A stretch of 64,000 nt of DNA, taken from NCBI GenBank assembly GCA_026120185.1, contig JANUWF010002059.1, forward strand, positions 127,501-191,500, given 5' to 3'. Below, piece by piece: positions 36,981 through 47,571 of the stretch (its first letter is position 1; each line of letters begins with the position of its first letter). The stretch comes from Voacanga thouarsii (taxonomy: Eukaryota; Streptophyta; Magnoliopsida; Gentianales; Apocynaceae). The notes under the pieces were generated by a model. That model worked only from the letters and a program-made list of their open reading frames with translations, was not told where the DNA came from and ran no database searches. Made by a program: the position numbers and the translations under genes.

Positions 36981-37715
36981 AGTATATTATGTTAAAGATT
37001 GGAGGAAGGAAGATGATCAAAATCATTCTTGGTTACCTTGAGAGAGTTCTTGAATCTTCAAGAAAAATTCTAGTTTTTTATCCGATAGCAGAATTTTGTT
37101 TTCAATGTTTGATGTTATAAAATACAGAAATGGACTCTAAAGGGTGAGTAGACGTGATCTGGAGTTTTTGGAAGGGGTTGGAGGTGTTTGGAGTGGTCTT
37201 AGGCTTGGAGAATGGTAGTGTGTGTTCTTGGTGTTCTTGGGGGGAAAAATGGAGAGAATGGAGAAAGTTGAACGAAAATTGCTAAAAGGTGTTGGCCGAA
37301 TGGTTAGAGGGATTCTTGTGATTGGATTTTCATATTAGGAGGAAGAGGAAAATCTGATCATTTGAATTTCAAAAGGAGTGATCCATGGAGTGAATTAAGG
37401 TAGAAGTTATGGTAGAGTGGTTTGATTGATGGAAGTTCTTTGGAGCTGTAATGGCCGACTGGTGTGAAACCCCAGTCGGAACCAATCTTAGAGTAAGAGG
37501 GTTGGGATGCATATCATATTTTATTACATGTTTAAATATATTTTAATATGATTTTATGTGCTTTGAATTTGTGTTTTATAGTCTAGATGGCTGAATTATG
37601 ATTATTGAGAAAGAAGGGCAAAATGGTAATTTTTGCTTGAGGTGAAAATAGGGAGATAGCTTGAGGATTAAATAGGAAAAATATTTTAGAGAGAAAATTA
37701 AAACAAGAGTTGTTG

Positions 37716-37770
37716 TGGTTTAGTGGTTAGAGCATTGGAATTAATTCTTAAGGTCTTGGGTTCAAATTCC
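37716..37770 (+). other. tRNA-like module in X3i (best preserved)
   Basis: TGGTTTAGTGGTTAGAGC (37716-37733) matches the tRNA A-box and D-arm consensus. GGTTCAAATTCC (37759-37770) matches the B-box and T-arm consensus, 25 bases further on. The spacing suits an internal RNA polymerase III promoter. No full cloverleaf is evident, so it is called a tRNA-derived module, not a tRNA gene. It lies about 250-310 bp from the X end and points opposite to the X orientation. Confidence 0.7.
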
Positions 37771-39418
37771 ATCGTAGAGCTTTAGCATGATTAAATTTTA
37801 TTTTTGCTTGAGAAAGGGTATTTTCAGCCTTAAGAACCTTAGCATAGGGCAGAGGTGTTGTCCTAGGGAGACATGATAGGAGTACTCTAATCCTATTCTT
37901 TTGCCTACTCAAAATTTCCTAAAAGAATTCATTTCTTCTTGATCTTTAATTTCTCTTAATTCTCAATTCATTAGATTAGTCAAATTTGTTCTAGCCAATT
38001 TCATTCCAGAAATTTCAGTAAAGTGCTGTGGCTTTGAAGGTTCAAAATGTCTTAGTGAAATACATCTTATGGTCCGAAAATGTGGTAGAGATGTGGGAGA
38101 TTCCAAGAGAATATATCCCTCTAGTGAACCTTCTAAAATTGCACTCTAGCTAGGTTCATTTTCTTTCATGGCATGAACTGAAATTTTTCCAACTTCTTGT
38201 GCCTTCAAGGTGTCGAAATTCTTAGCCATTATTCCCTAACAAATGCTGCCAAAGAATTTCCTTTTGATCAGCTTGAGCTCTGAATTTTTCTGGCCATTTT
38301 CGGACTGCACAAATATTGTGCAAAACCAGAGAAATTTCTGGTTGAGTTCACAGCTTTGGAGGTCCGAAACCAAGCTGTTTTCTTTCAATTTTTGCTCAAC
38401 ATCTTAGCCACGTTTTTCCTCCATAAAGAAGGCTGGGAACCAGCCTTGAAAGACCTCTGAATTCCCCTTCAAACCTTCTGCAATTTGACTGGAAAATGGA
38501 AGCAAAAGCTGCCCAGAAAAATTCCAGCAATGGCTAAATTCTGTGCAGTAAATTTTCCACCCTTGTTTCCTTTTCCTGCCCTGTCCAAAACTCCATTCTT
38601 TTCTGTACAAACCTCTCTTAAATAGCCATGAACAGAACTCCATTGTCTTCCCCAAGCTTCTGCACAAAAATCAGACATGGCTGCCCGAAAATCTCTCCAG
38701 CAAATCTCTGCAATCATGCTTTGATTAAATACCAAAATTCCAGCAACATTAATTTAGCAACCTTCCATAAAATCTTCCTCAAACAACCAGACTTATTCTT
38801 CACCATTTCACTCCATATTTTCAACCACCATTACCCCTCTTCAATCAGCTTTCATCCAGCAGAAACACTGCACAACAATTCGGCCATAGCAGCTTCCCAA
38901 AAGCTCTCCAATGATCAAAGATATTCTTGCTATATTTAGTTTTCAAATTTGATTCCTTTAGATATTCTTTTAGGATTTCAACAACTAACCTTTCCTTTTC
39001 CCTTCCAAACCAGAAAATCATCTACCAAAACCCTACAAACAATTCGGCCAGCCCTAATCCTTCAGAATTTCGACAACTTCAAATCAAAACCTCTCTACTC
39101 TCTTTAACCTTCAAGAACACATAGCACACCAAGAACACCTACTCCTTCCTTTCACCTAATACCTCTCCAAACCACTTCAAACTTCTTCAAAAAAATTTCA
39201 GAATTCATCTACTCACTGCTGTGAATCCATCCATACCATTTTTAACATCAAACTCCAAAATCCAACTTGCTCTTTTGGATCAAAAATCAGAATTTTTGTA
39301 AAGGCTCAAGAACACCTACATGGTAAACTTGTTCAATCAACTTCATCTTCACTAATCCTTGATCTCTAATGAATATATATATGAATAAACATGCTAATAG
39401 ACTCTTTTTTTTCTCTTC

Positions 39419-39444
39419 CCCCCCCCCTCTCTCTCTCTCTCTCT
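39419..39444. repeat. C run plus (CT)n microsatellite in X3i
   Basis: A run of 8-9 C followed by about 9 CT units, complement of the GA tract found at the same place in X3 and X4. Confidence 0.9.
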
Positions 39445-42211
39445 TGGCCGAACCTCTCTCCTTCTTGGCCAAGTGGCTTCTTCACCAATAGCCATGCTTT
39501 CTTCGTCTTCCTTGGACGGATCTAGTCATCTAGGAGCTGAGATCCATTCAAAACTCCTTCAAGGTATTCATTAATCAAGTAAGCCTTTTTAACCCTCCTT
39601 TTAAATTCTAGATTCATGTCTCTAGGATGATATTGATAGAAGATGGATTATGAATAGGGTTTAAGTATGTATTGTTGTGATGAGTTGAAATTGAAGCATG
39701 AATATATGTATGAATATGATGGAGATGGGATTTATGCATGAGTTGATTATCTTGGTTGAATGTATGGTGTTTTAGGGTTTAATGCATGCCTCCATGATTA
39801 AGTATGCTAAAGATTATGTCATCTATGATGAATAGGATTTATATTCTTGTGTGATTATTAAAGCCATGGTTATATTTATGCTAATAAAGGTTAGATCATG
39901 CCTTAGTAAATTTGGATCTATGCTTATATTCATGATTTGGATAATTTGATGATGTGAAGGGGTGAATATGTTCATGATTGCGGTTAGCAATAGAATTATG
40001 ATCATGACCGAGTTGTCCCTAGGCTAATTTATTTCTTCAATAAATATTTAATATTATGATTTTTGGCTAGTAATTTCGAAGAACCCTAGGAAGGGTAGAT
40101 TTGGATTATTATATATAATAAGGATATTTTAGTCAAATAAATAATAGCTTTTGCTAGAAAAATAAAATATATAAATATTATATAAAATGATGAAATCAAC
40201 TAAAGCCTTTTATGAAAATAATCATAATAAGTAAAATATTTATTATTAAAATTTAATTATTATCTTTTAACCAAAAGCTATTAAAGTTTATCGATTATCT
40301 TTCAATCAAGACTCATTAAAATTTATTTTCAACTAATTTTAGTTATCAATTATTTTCTAGCAAATAATTATTAATAAATCATTATTTTACCTAATACCAC
40401 CTAGGACTCTTCATCAAATAGACTCTAAATTTTTCTTAGCAAGATTTAAACCTTCAACTTATTAGTACCTATTTCCCAAAACACTAATTATTTTAAATAT
40501 CAAAATTAGCCTTGGTTTATAAACCTTTTTATTTATTATTTGGCCTTAAAGCTTGGGACACTAGGATCATGGTTGTAGTAGTAAGTTGAGTTAGTTTTAT
40601 TTGTGAAAATGGATTTTGGCTTGAGTTTGATTGTGGTTTGTATTTACCCCATGCGGGGTTAGGTCAACTGTTGGAGACCTTTATTGTGAGCAAGGATTAG
40701 GTAAACTCCTGCATAAAACCTGTTTGATGCAAAAATGATTTTTTTTAATGGCAAGCCAAATGTAGAGTGCAAGGACACTCATTTCTGTAAAGGCAATTGA
40801 GGATTGACTCCTTTCTTATTTTAGTCAAACAAATTATTTGGAAACCAATAAGCAGATTTACTCAAACTTAAAACTCTTTCTAAAACTAATTTTGACAAAG
40901 ACTTTGGAAACTCTTAATTTCCATTTTCAAGTGAAACTGTGTTTTGTTCATTTTTTTTTTTCCCAAGTGGGATAAGTTACGTTGAGTACTCGATAAGGGT
41001 AGGCTAGTAGTACTAGTTTTGAAGAGCAAGAGTGAGTCTTCTGGCAGGAGGCCAACTCCAGAAGATGAACTCAACTTAGAGAAACATTAGTACTACTTAG
41101 TCATGCCGGTCCAAGCTAGCAGTTTTTATTTCAGTCAAGTGACTGTGTTTTGCTGGAATAGACACCCGGTTGTTGTTTGGGTATAGAGAAAGAGAAGTAT
41201 CCTGCCCGGTAGGCTGATCACCTACCTTTTGTCAGTCTACACAAAGTGTCGGCATTCTGACCAGTTATGGGGCCCAACGTGTGGTAACCCATAACCCTTT
41301 CTTTTGAGTGGTTGATTTTAATTATTGTGTATGGCGGGAAAAGCCAAAACACCACTCTTGGTTTTAACTAATATTTATTGTTTGTCAGTATTTCTCTTAC
41401 AAAAATTTTATACTTTGCATTCACGAACTTTTCCTAGTTGGTCATTTGAATGGTTTGCTGGAATTTTGTGCAATTTTTTCTGCAATGTTCTAGCCAACTT
41501 GCATAGAACTTGGAGAGGTATTGGAGGGTCCTTTAAGGCTAGTTTCCATCTTCCTTTATGGAGGAAAGATAGAGTTAAATTATTGATTTGAAAGGTAGAA
41601 GAAACAGCTTGGTTTTTGGCCTGCCATGCTGCGAAACTATCCAAGATTTTTTCCTGGTTTGCACAGCTTTTGTGCAGTCCGAATTTTGGCAAAGGATTTC
41701 AGCCTTCAAGCTGAACAAATTGGCTATTTTTCTGGCCTATTTGAGTGAGAAAAATGGCTGAAGTTTTCGAAAGCTGAACTGACCAAGAAGCTGGAAAATT
41801 TCCAGATTGCTGCCATGAAGAAGATGAACACTTATGGAGTGGAGTTTAAAGGTTCAGCCATGTAGATTAATTCTCTTGGGAACCTCCCTTAACTCCTTCC
41901 CCATTTCAGTCAAAACTCTATCCTCTAAGAGCCATTTTCAAAATTCCAAGATCAATAACCTTGCTGAATTTTCTGGAATTAAGACATAGATTTGGATAAT
42001 TGAACAAGCTTAATTGGTGAAGGATTTAAGGTAAGTTAGGGAACTAAATGGCATGAATCCCTTAAGAATTCTTGTAGGACATAAGAATAGGGTTAAGACA
42101 TTCCCTTCATGTCTCCACTAGGATAACACTCCTACTTCTACTTATGGAATTCAAAGGCCCAAAAATTCAACATTAAACAAAAATAAAATTAATCATGCGA
42201 AAACTTAAATG

Positions 42212-42275
42212 ATGGGATTTGAACTCAAGACCTTAAGGATTAATTCCAAAGCTCTAACCATTAAACCACAACAAC
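42212..42275 (-). other. tRNA-like module in X3
   Basis: On the minus strand TGGTTTAATGGTTAGAGC (A-box-like) is followed by GAGTTCAAATCCC (B-box-like). It is nearly identical to the module in X3i, about 245-305 bp from the X3 end. Confidence 0.65.
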
Positions 42276-42518
42276 TCTTGGTCTTATTTTCTCTCCCAAA
42301 TATTCTTCCTATTTAATCCTCAAGCTATCTCCCTATTTTCACTTCAAGCAAGATTACCATTTTACCCTTCCTACTCAATAAGCACAACTAAACCTTCTAG
42401 ACTATAAATCACAATTCTAAAACATATAAAATCATTCCAAAATATATATTCATACAAGAAAATATGATATGCATCCCGACTCCCTTACTCTAGGGTTAGT
42501 TTTAGTTGGGGTTTCACA

Positions 42519-42932
42519 TTCATCTTGTCTGGAGGAGAAATTTAATGAAGGAGTATCAAGCAATCTTGCATTGCTGACTCAACTATGGAAGCTGAGTATG
42601 TGGCAGCTTCGGAGGCATCCAAGGAAGTAATCTGGCTCCGCAAGTTCCTTTCGGAACTTGGAGTCGTACCATATATGGACAGGCCGATTGTGATGTATTG
42701 CAACAACACTAGAGCAGTATCATAATCCAAGAAACCTGGGAACCACAAGAAAGGGAAGCACATCGAGAGGAAGTACCACCTGATCCGAGATTTTATCCAG
42801 AGACGGAAAGTCGTGGTGAAACAGATTACCTCCGAAAACAATCTAGCAGATCCATTCACCAAGCCTTTGGCTGAGAGAGTCTTCAAGAGACACTTAGATA
42901 CCATAAGGGTAGGCACCTACGGACTTACCTAG
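42519..42932 (+). pseudogene. Element B RNase H, part 2 (C-terminus)
   Basis: The frame resumes after X3: two stops in the first ten codons, then ADSTMEAEYVAASEASKEVI, FLSELGVVPYM, the MYCNNTRAVS block (normally YCDN), KHIERKYHLIRDFI and NNLADPFTKPLAERVF. It ends at TAG 42930-42932, close to the usual copia polyprotein end. The Asp of YCDN reads Asn. Confidence 0.85.
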
Positions 42933-42938
42933 TCTTAG

Positions 42939-42954
42939 AGTGCAAGTGGGAGAT
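42939..42954 (+). other. Polypurine tract of element B
   Basis: AGTGCAAGTGGGAGAT, ending directly at the TGTTGGGAATATGCCC start of the 3' LTR. Confidence 0.9.
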
Positions 42955-44714
42955 TGTTGGGAATATGCCCTCTTAGACTAGTTTCTAATATAAAAAATTG
43001 AATGTTTTAATAAAAGAATTTATTTTCAAAAATCGTTTGTGAATTTACTTTTTTGTGCACAATGTCGTTTGGAAAAGACCCATTGTGTTTAAGTAAGTGG
43101 TCCATGTGAATGGAGGTCTTTCACAGTAAGGTATAGATCGCGGGTTACTTAACACATAGACATTTGTTTTTAACCGATTGATGAGAATGAGAATCTCATC
43201 ATGTCTAGGTTATTATATTATGAATTACAAATGGGGAATGGCTTACCTTTAGCCAGTGAGTAGTCCACTCACTTCATGACATAAGCGTATTTCGAGTACG
43301 TAGAATAGGATCTGTAGTAGTGGTTTCTTAAAAGTACTATATAGTAGAAACCTAGACTACTACCGCTATAGCGTAGACTAGTACTCTATGACTTGAGTAT
43401 GAGTTTGTGGTCTGACAAAGCTGGAAGCATATACTTTGATATGCTATAGTTGAGGTTCTATCATAGGGCTAATATACTTATATGTTGGGCATATGTGACT
43501 AGTTAGTTAAGACAGACAAGATAATTTCTATACTATATCACCCTTGTGGTTGTCTGAATGATCTGAATGTCCACGGCCCTGGGAAACATGACTTGGATGT
43601 TTGCATTAGAGTAGCTCCCTTGGAAAGCAGAAACACTCCAAGAAGTTGTGGATCATTGGACTAGAGGCCTAAGGATGGTAGATGTCATTTAGAGATGTGT
43701 TAGTACACTTCTTCCTCTCTGAATGTACGACTATGTATAAAAGGGTATTTTAGTCATTACACCTGTAAGTCGGAGACTTTGCTAACGCAGCATTGTCCTT
43801 GGGTTTAATATTTCCTTATGGTGATATTAGGAAATATTTAAAATGAAAAATACAACTTTTTATATTGCAGGGGTATTTTGGTCATTTTAGTAGCCAAGGC
43901 GATGTGTCTTTTTGGTCCTCGGAATATCCCGTAAGTCCTAATTAATTTTGGGTTGAGGAATTGGTCTCAATTAAATTGGAATATATAATCAATATATTAT
44001 TTGATAACATAGTGGGGTTTATTGCGAGAAAGAGAAGTTGATGGGCCAATTTATAATTCTAAGAATTTCATGGGTTCCAATTGCAATTGGAGAATTGTTT
44101 GGAATTCTCAAATTTGGAATAAGAGACCTCCGTCTCTTGAGGTGAATAAAAAGAAAACCTGGTTTTCTTTTCCTAAGCCCTCTCTTTCTCATGACCTTTG
44201 GTTCTCCTCCTCTTGATGGTGTGACCCTTGGTTCTCTTGTTCTTTATATTAGCAAAGAATACAACAGGTTGTAAGGTGGTTGATTTTCTGCTCAACCTTT
44301 TGGTTCACCAAGAAAGTTTAGAGGATTCCTCCTCAACGGTTTTTGTTTTCACAAAACAAGGAGAAGGTTGAGACCATTTTCGTTCCTCCTCTTGAGATCA
44401 TTCATTTTCATCCTTTGTTTCACCAACAAGGATTTAGGCAGTGGAATATTCCGACAACCGGAAAGCTTTGGCGTTCATTGTTCATGCAAACAAGGCGAAG
44501 TAGGAGGTTAGCAGGTTTTCAACCGAAAGCTTCATCAAGCGAGCAAAAAGAGGTTGTCCCTGTGGTTCAATTCATTCTTTCACAACCTAAGAGTTTTAAG
44601 GTACCCAGAGGTATGTTTTAAATGCTTCCATGCAACTACTCTTCATGGTTTTTCTTTGCCTCTATTTGTTCTCTGTTTCTGCAACATGCTCCTCTATTTT
44701 TTGTCAAACCATCA
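42955..44714 (+). repeat. 3' LTR of element B
   Basis: It starts TGTTGGGAATATGCCC and ends CAAACCATCA, followed by the AACAC target copy. It has the same 1,760-bp length as the 5' LTR. Frames such as 44022-44216 also occur in the 5' LTR and reflect LTR sequence only. Confidence 0.9.
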
Positions 44715-44719
44715 AACAC

Positions 44720-45220
44720 ATGGTTCATCCTTGTTTTGATTGAAATAGTAAGACTTTATAGTCTTGTTAAAATGAATGTTCCATGTTCTAGATGCCTACT
44801 TAAGTCCATAAATGGACTTCTTAAGCTTGCAAACCATATGTTCCTGACCTTTAGCAATAAAACCTTCCTGTTGGGACATATAGATGTCTTCATTAAGATG
44901 GACATTAAGAAATGCCATCTTGACATCCATTTACAATATCTCATAGTCGAAATGACATGCAATGACAAGGGGGATACGAATGGACTTAAGCATGACTACG
45001 GGGGAAAAGATTTCCTCATAATTGATTCCCTCCTTTAACCACAAGCCTAGCTTTAAAGGTTTCTACCTTCCCATCTGCTCCTCTCTTCCTCTTATATAGG
45101 CACTTACACCCAATGGGTTTTATTCCTTCAGGTAAAGCTACAATATCCTAAACTTGATTGAAGTACATAGACTCAATCTCGGCTTTCATTACTTCATGCC
45201 ATAGATTTACATCAACATCA
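44720..45220 (-). pseudogene. Element D RT, N-terminal part
   Basis: Continuation of the D RT beyond B. Minus-strand reading gives SIYGLK, EDIYMSQQEGFIA and MDVKMAFLNVHL near 44930, with the first catalytic aspartate intact but a stop just before it (Gln codon to TAA). KRKRGADGKVETFKARL lies further upstream. Confidence 0.8.
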
Positions 45221-46299
45221 GCAGTAGCCTTCTTATATTTAGTGGGATCTTATTCTTGATAGTCAGAGACCAACTCAAAAGCCTCTCCTGTCCATCTTTC
45301 TGGAACTCTAGATACCCTCTCACTACGATGAAGCTCCGTTTGTACAGGTTCTTGAGGTTATGCCTCTTCTTGTTCCATAATCGGGTCTAAAAAAGTTGAT
45401 TTCAAAGATAATTTCTCCTTGAGTTCCAACCTTGTTGAACCTTTAGTAGAAGTACTTTGATCATCCTTCTAGTATCTAGCATTATACTTATTAGTACTTT
45501 CCGTTCTTTGGGATAATAAAAGTAATCTCCTTTTATCCCTTTTGGATACCCAATAAAGTAGTATAATTTTGATCTTGGTTCTAGCTTATCTCTTTTAATT
45601 AGTACATAAGTTGGACAACCTCATATCCTGAGATGATTTAGACTTGGCTTATGCCTGATCCATATCTCATAGGGCATCCTAGGCACTAACCTAGAAGGCA
45701 CCAAGTTCAGAATATATGCTGCTATTTCTAAGGCATATCCTAAAAAGAGACCGGAAGAGCAACATGAGATATCATGCTTCAGACCATTTCTATTAATGTC
45801 ATATTCCTTCTCTCAGCTACTCCATTCTGCTGGGGTGTACCTAGCACAGAGACCTGGGATATTATCACATAATGTACCATGTAATCCTTGAACTTATCGA
45901 GGAGGTATTCTCCACCACGATCCGATTGTAAGGTTTTGATCAGTTTACTTGTCCGACCTCCACTTCAGCCTTAAACTCTTTGAACTTGTCAAAAGAGTCA
46001 GACTTGCGCCTTATCAAGTAGACATAACCAAACCTTGTACAATTATCTGTGAAAGTGATGAAGTACTCAAAACTCCCTCTAGCATGTGTAGACAAAGGAC
46101 CACACACATCAATATGAACAAGGCTCAATATCTCCTTAGCTCTATCAGCATTTTGGGTGAACAACCTTTTGGTCATTTTTCTCATAAGGTAAGATTCACA
46201 TTGAAGCCAACTTTCCAATATTGATGAGCCCAATGGCCCATCATGGATTAACCTTTGAATCCTGGTTGAGTTAATATGACCCAACCTTAAATGCCAAAG
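45221..46299 (-). pseudogene. Element D integrase and linker
   Basis: The frame at 45940-46284 shows MGHINSTRIQRL, CESYLMRKMTKRLF, HIDVCGPLSTHARGSFEYF and FTDNCTRFGYVYLIRRK. The second catalytic region (RSDRGGEYL-like) lies near 45910-45930, the ERRN block near 45810, and the C-terminal tail near 45600. The linker to RT is at 45221-45480. Stops interrupt each part, and a break falls at about 45935-45940. Confidence 0.8.
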
Positions 46300-46745
46300 T
46301 TATGAGTCATTGACATTGGTTTTTCTCTTCTTACTTAAAGGTTCAGATTGAGTGTTATTTATTTGATTGTTTATAGAATTTAAAAAGAATAAGTTTCCAT
46401 ACATGTGCCTTTTACATAAAACTTCACCATTTCTACTGATAGTAACACTAGAATAAAAATAAATAGAATATCCATGATTTATTAGTTTTGCAACTAAAAT
46501 TAAATTCTGTCTAAAACTGGATAAATATAAAATATCTTTCAAAATAACTACTTTATTACAATAAAAAACAAGATCCAGCTCTCCCATTGCAAGGGCCTAT
46601 ACTTGTGCTCCATTTCCTACTCGTAGTCCATGCTCACCCTTCTAGAGTCTTCTTATCTTCCTAAACCCTTATAAGGAGTTACAAATATGATCAGTGGTAC
46701 CAGAATCAATAATCCAAGTAGAAGTTAATCTAACTATTAAAATTG
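46300..46745 (-). pseudogene. Element D protease
   Basis: The frame at 46300-46587 has MGELDLVFYCNKVVILKDIL, with the LSSFRQNLILVAKLINHGYS pattern downstream of the protease core. The core motif near 46700 reads W-I-I-D-S-G-T-T-D-H, so the DSG of the active site is kept, unlike in A and B. Confidence 0.75.
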
Positions 46746-47571
46746 ACTCTAGATAGAGAATAATACCTGTAGGGTTTTTCTTGACCTGAAGTTCTGGAGA
46801 CTCTTTTTTTCAGTGTCCCTTCTGCCCGCACTTGAAGCATTTGCCTTTGGCCTTGTTGGGCTAGTTCTTGGGCTAGTCCAGTGCATTTCCCTTTTTCTTC
46901 TTGAACTTCCTAAGCTTGGGCCCATTTCTAGAAGAAAAAGTCCTAGCAATCATAGCCTTGAACTGTGGCTTCATAACCTTCTCTGTCATCTAAAGATCTT
47001 TCATTAACTCGGTTAAACTCATTTTTAACTTGTTCATGTTATAATTTAAATTCAACTGAGTAAAAGAGCCCGAAAAAGATTCGAGAATCATGTCAACTTG
47101 GCTTTTAGGGTCAATTACAACCCCTAAGACTGCTGCTTCCTTGAAACCAGCAATCATCTTGAGCATATGCTCTCTGACTGATGCTCTCTCAGCCATCTTA
47201 GTGTTGATGATCGTCCTAAGAGCCTCTTGCCTTATAGGCCGGCTCTTATCTACGAACATCGTGGCTAGTGATTGGCTAATGTCGTACGCAGTGGCCATGT
47301 AATCATGTTTAGACTAGAGCACATTAGACATGGAGGCCAACATATAGAATCGAGCCATCTCGTTGGCCTTCTTCCATGCTTTCTCAACCTCTCGCTCCTT
47401 AGCGGTGGAACCCTCCCCGATAATAGGGCAGGTGTAAAAGAGGACATACTTATACTCCTCAGCTGTGAGTATTATGACCAAGTTTCTTTTTCAGTCTACA
47501 TAATTTAGACCTGTTAGCTTATTCTCTCGGAGAATAACGGCCAAAGAACTAAAAGAACCTCCACCAACCAT
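46746..47571 (-). pseudogene. Element D gag
   Basis: It starts at the ATG complement 47569-47571 (MVGGGSFSSLAVILRENKLT). The frame at 46990-47298 has MATAYDISQSLATMFVDKSR, AERASVREHMLKMIAGF and SQVDMILESFSGSFTQLNLN. The zinc knuckle at 46790-46845 reads CFKCGQKGH, then a stop in place of Trp, and Ser in place of the last Cys. Otherwise the gag order is as in B. Confidence 0.85.

Larger units (their letters stand above)
37463..41437 (-). mobile_element. X3i: inverted X copy inside X3
   Basis: Read on the minus strand it is an X element whose 3' end is TGTGAAACCCC in complement at 37463. It runs collinear with X3 and X4 for about 3.97 kb. At the right it stops near 41437, at a point matching about 310 bp from the usual X start, so its first 310 bp are missing. 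Because of the inversion, 34910-37462 pairs with about 38850-41437, and 41438-42518 pairs with about 37463-38540. Either a second insertion followed by a deletion, or a rearrangement, could give this form. Confidence 0.8.
34597..42518 (+). mobile_element. X3: long non-coding element carrying an inverted copy of itself
   Basis: It starts TGTAACACCCCACTACC and ends TTGGGGTTTCACA. A 5-bp duplication TTCAC (34592-34596) / TTCAT (42519-42523) flanks it, and it splits the B RNase H codons for FT and L. The forward parts are 34597-37462 and 41438-42518, about 3.95 kb together. Compared with X4 they lack about 330 bp around the join. Between them sits a reverse-complement X copy (37463-41437). No coding capacity is seen; short frames (36848-37120, 38404-39124, 41325-41692) lie in element sequence. 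Confidence 0.85.
27571..44714 (+). mobile_element. Copia element B, complete with both LTRs (nested in D)
   Basis: A plus-strand Ty1/copia element: 5' LTR (27571-29330), primer-binding site, long leader, gag, protease, integrase, RT, RNase H, polypurine tract and 3' LTR (42955-44714). The two LTRs are exactly the same length, 1,760 bp. A perfect 5-bp duplication AACAC (27566-27570 and 44715-44719) flanks it and interrupts the D RT frame. Removing X3 leaves about 9.2 kb. Stops and lost catalytic residues show it is no longer autonomous. It is related to A and D by gag, RT and U3. The copia lineage is not assigned with confidence; Angela-like RNase H features were noted. Confidence 0.9.

Noticed and set aside
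36848..37120. Open frame of 90 codons with Glu-Arg and Val-Cys repeats
   Set aside because: It is a translation of the (GA)n(TG)n microsatellite in X3.
37711..37780. A functional tRNA gene
   Set aside because: A- and B-box-like blocks are present, but no convincing acceptor or anticodon stem can be formed by eye, and related copies are decayed; kept as a tRNA-like module.
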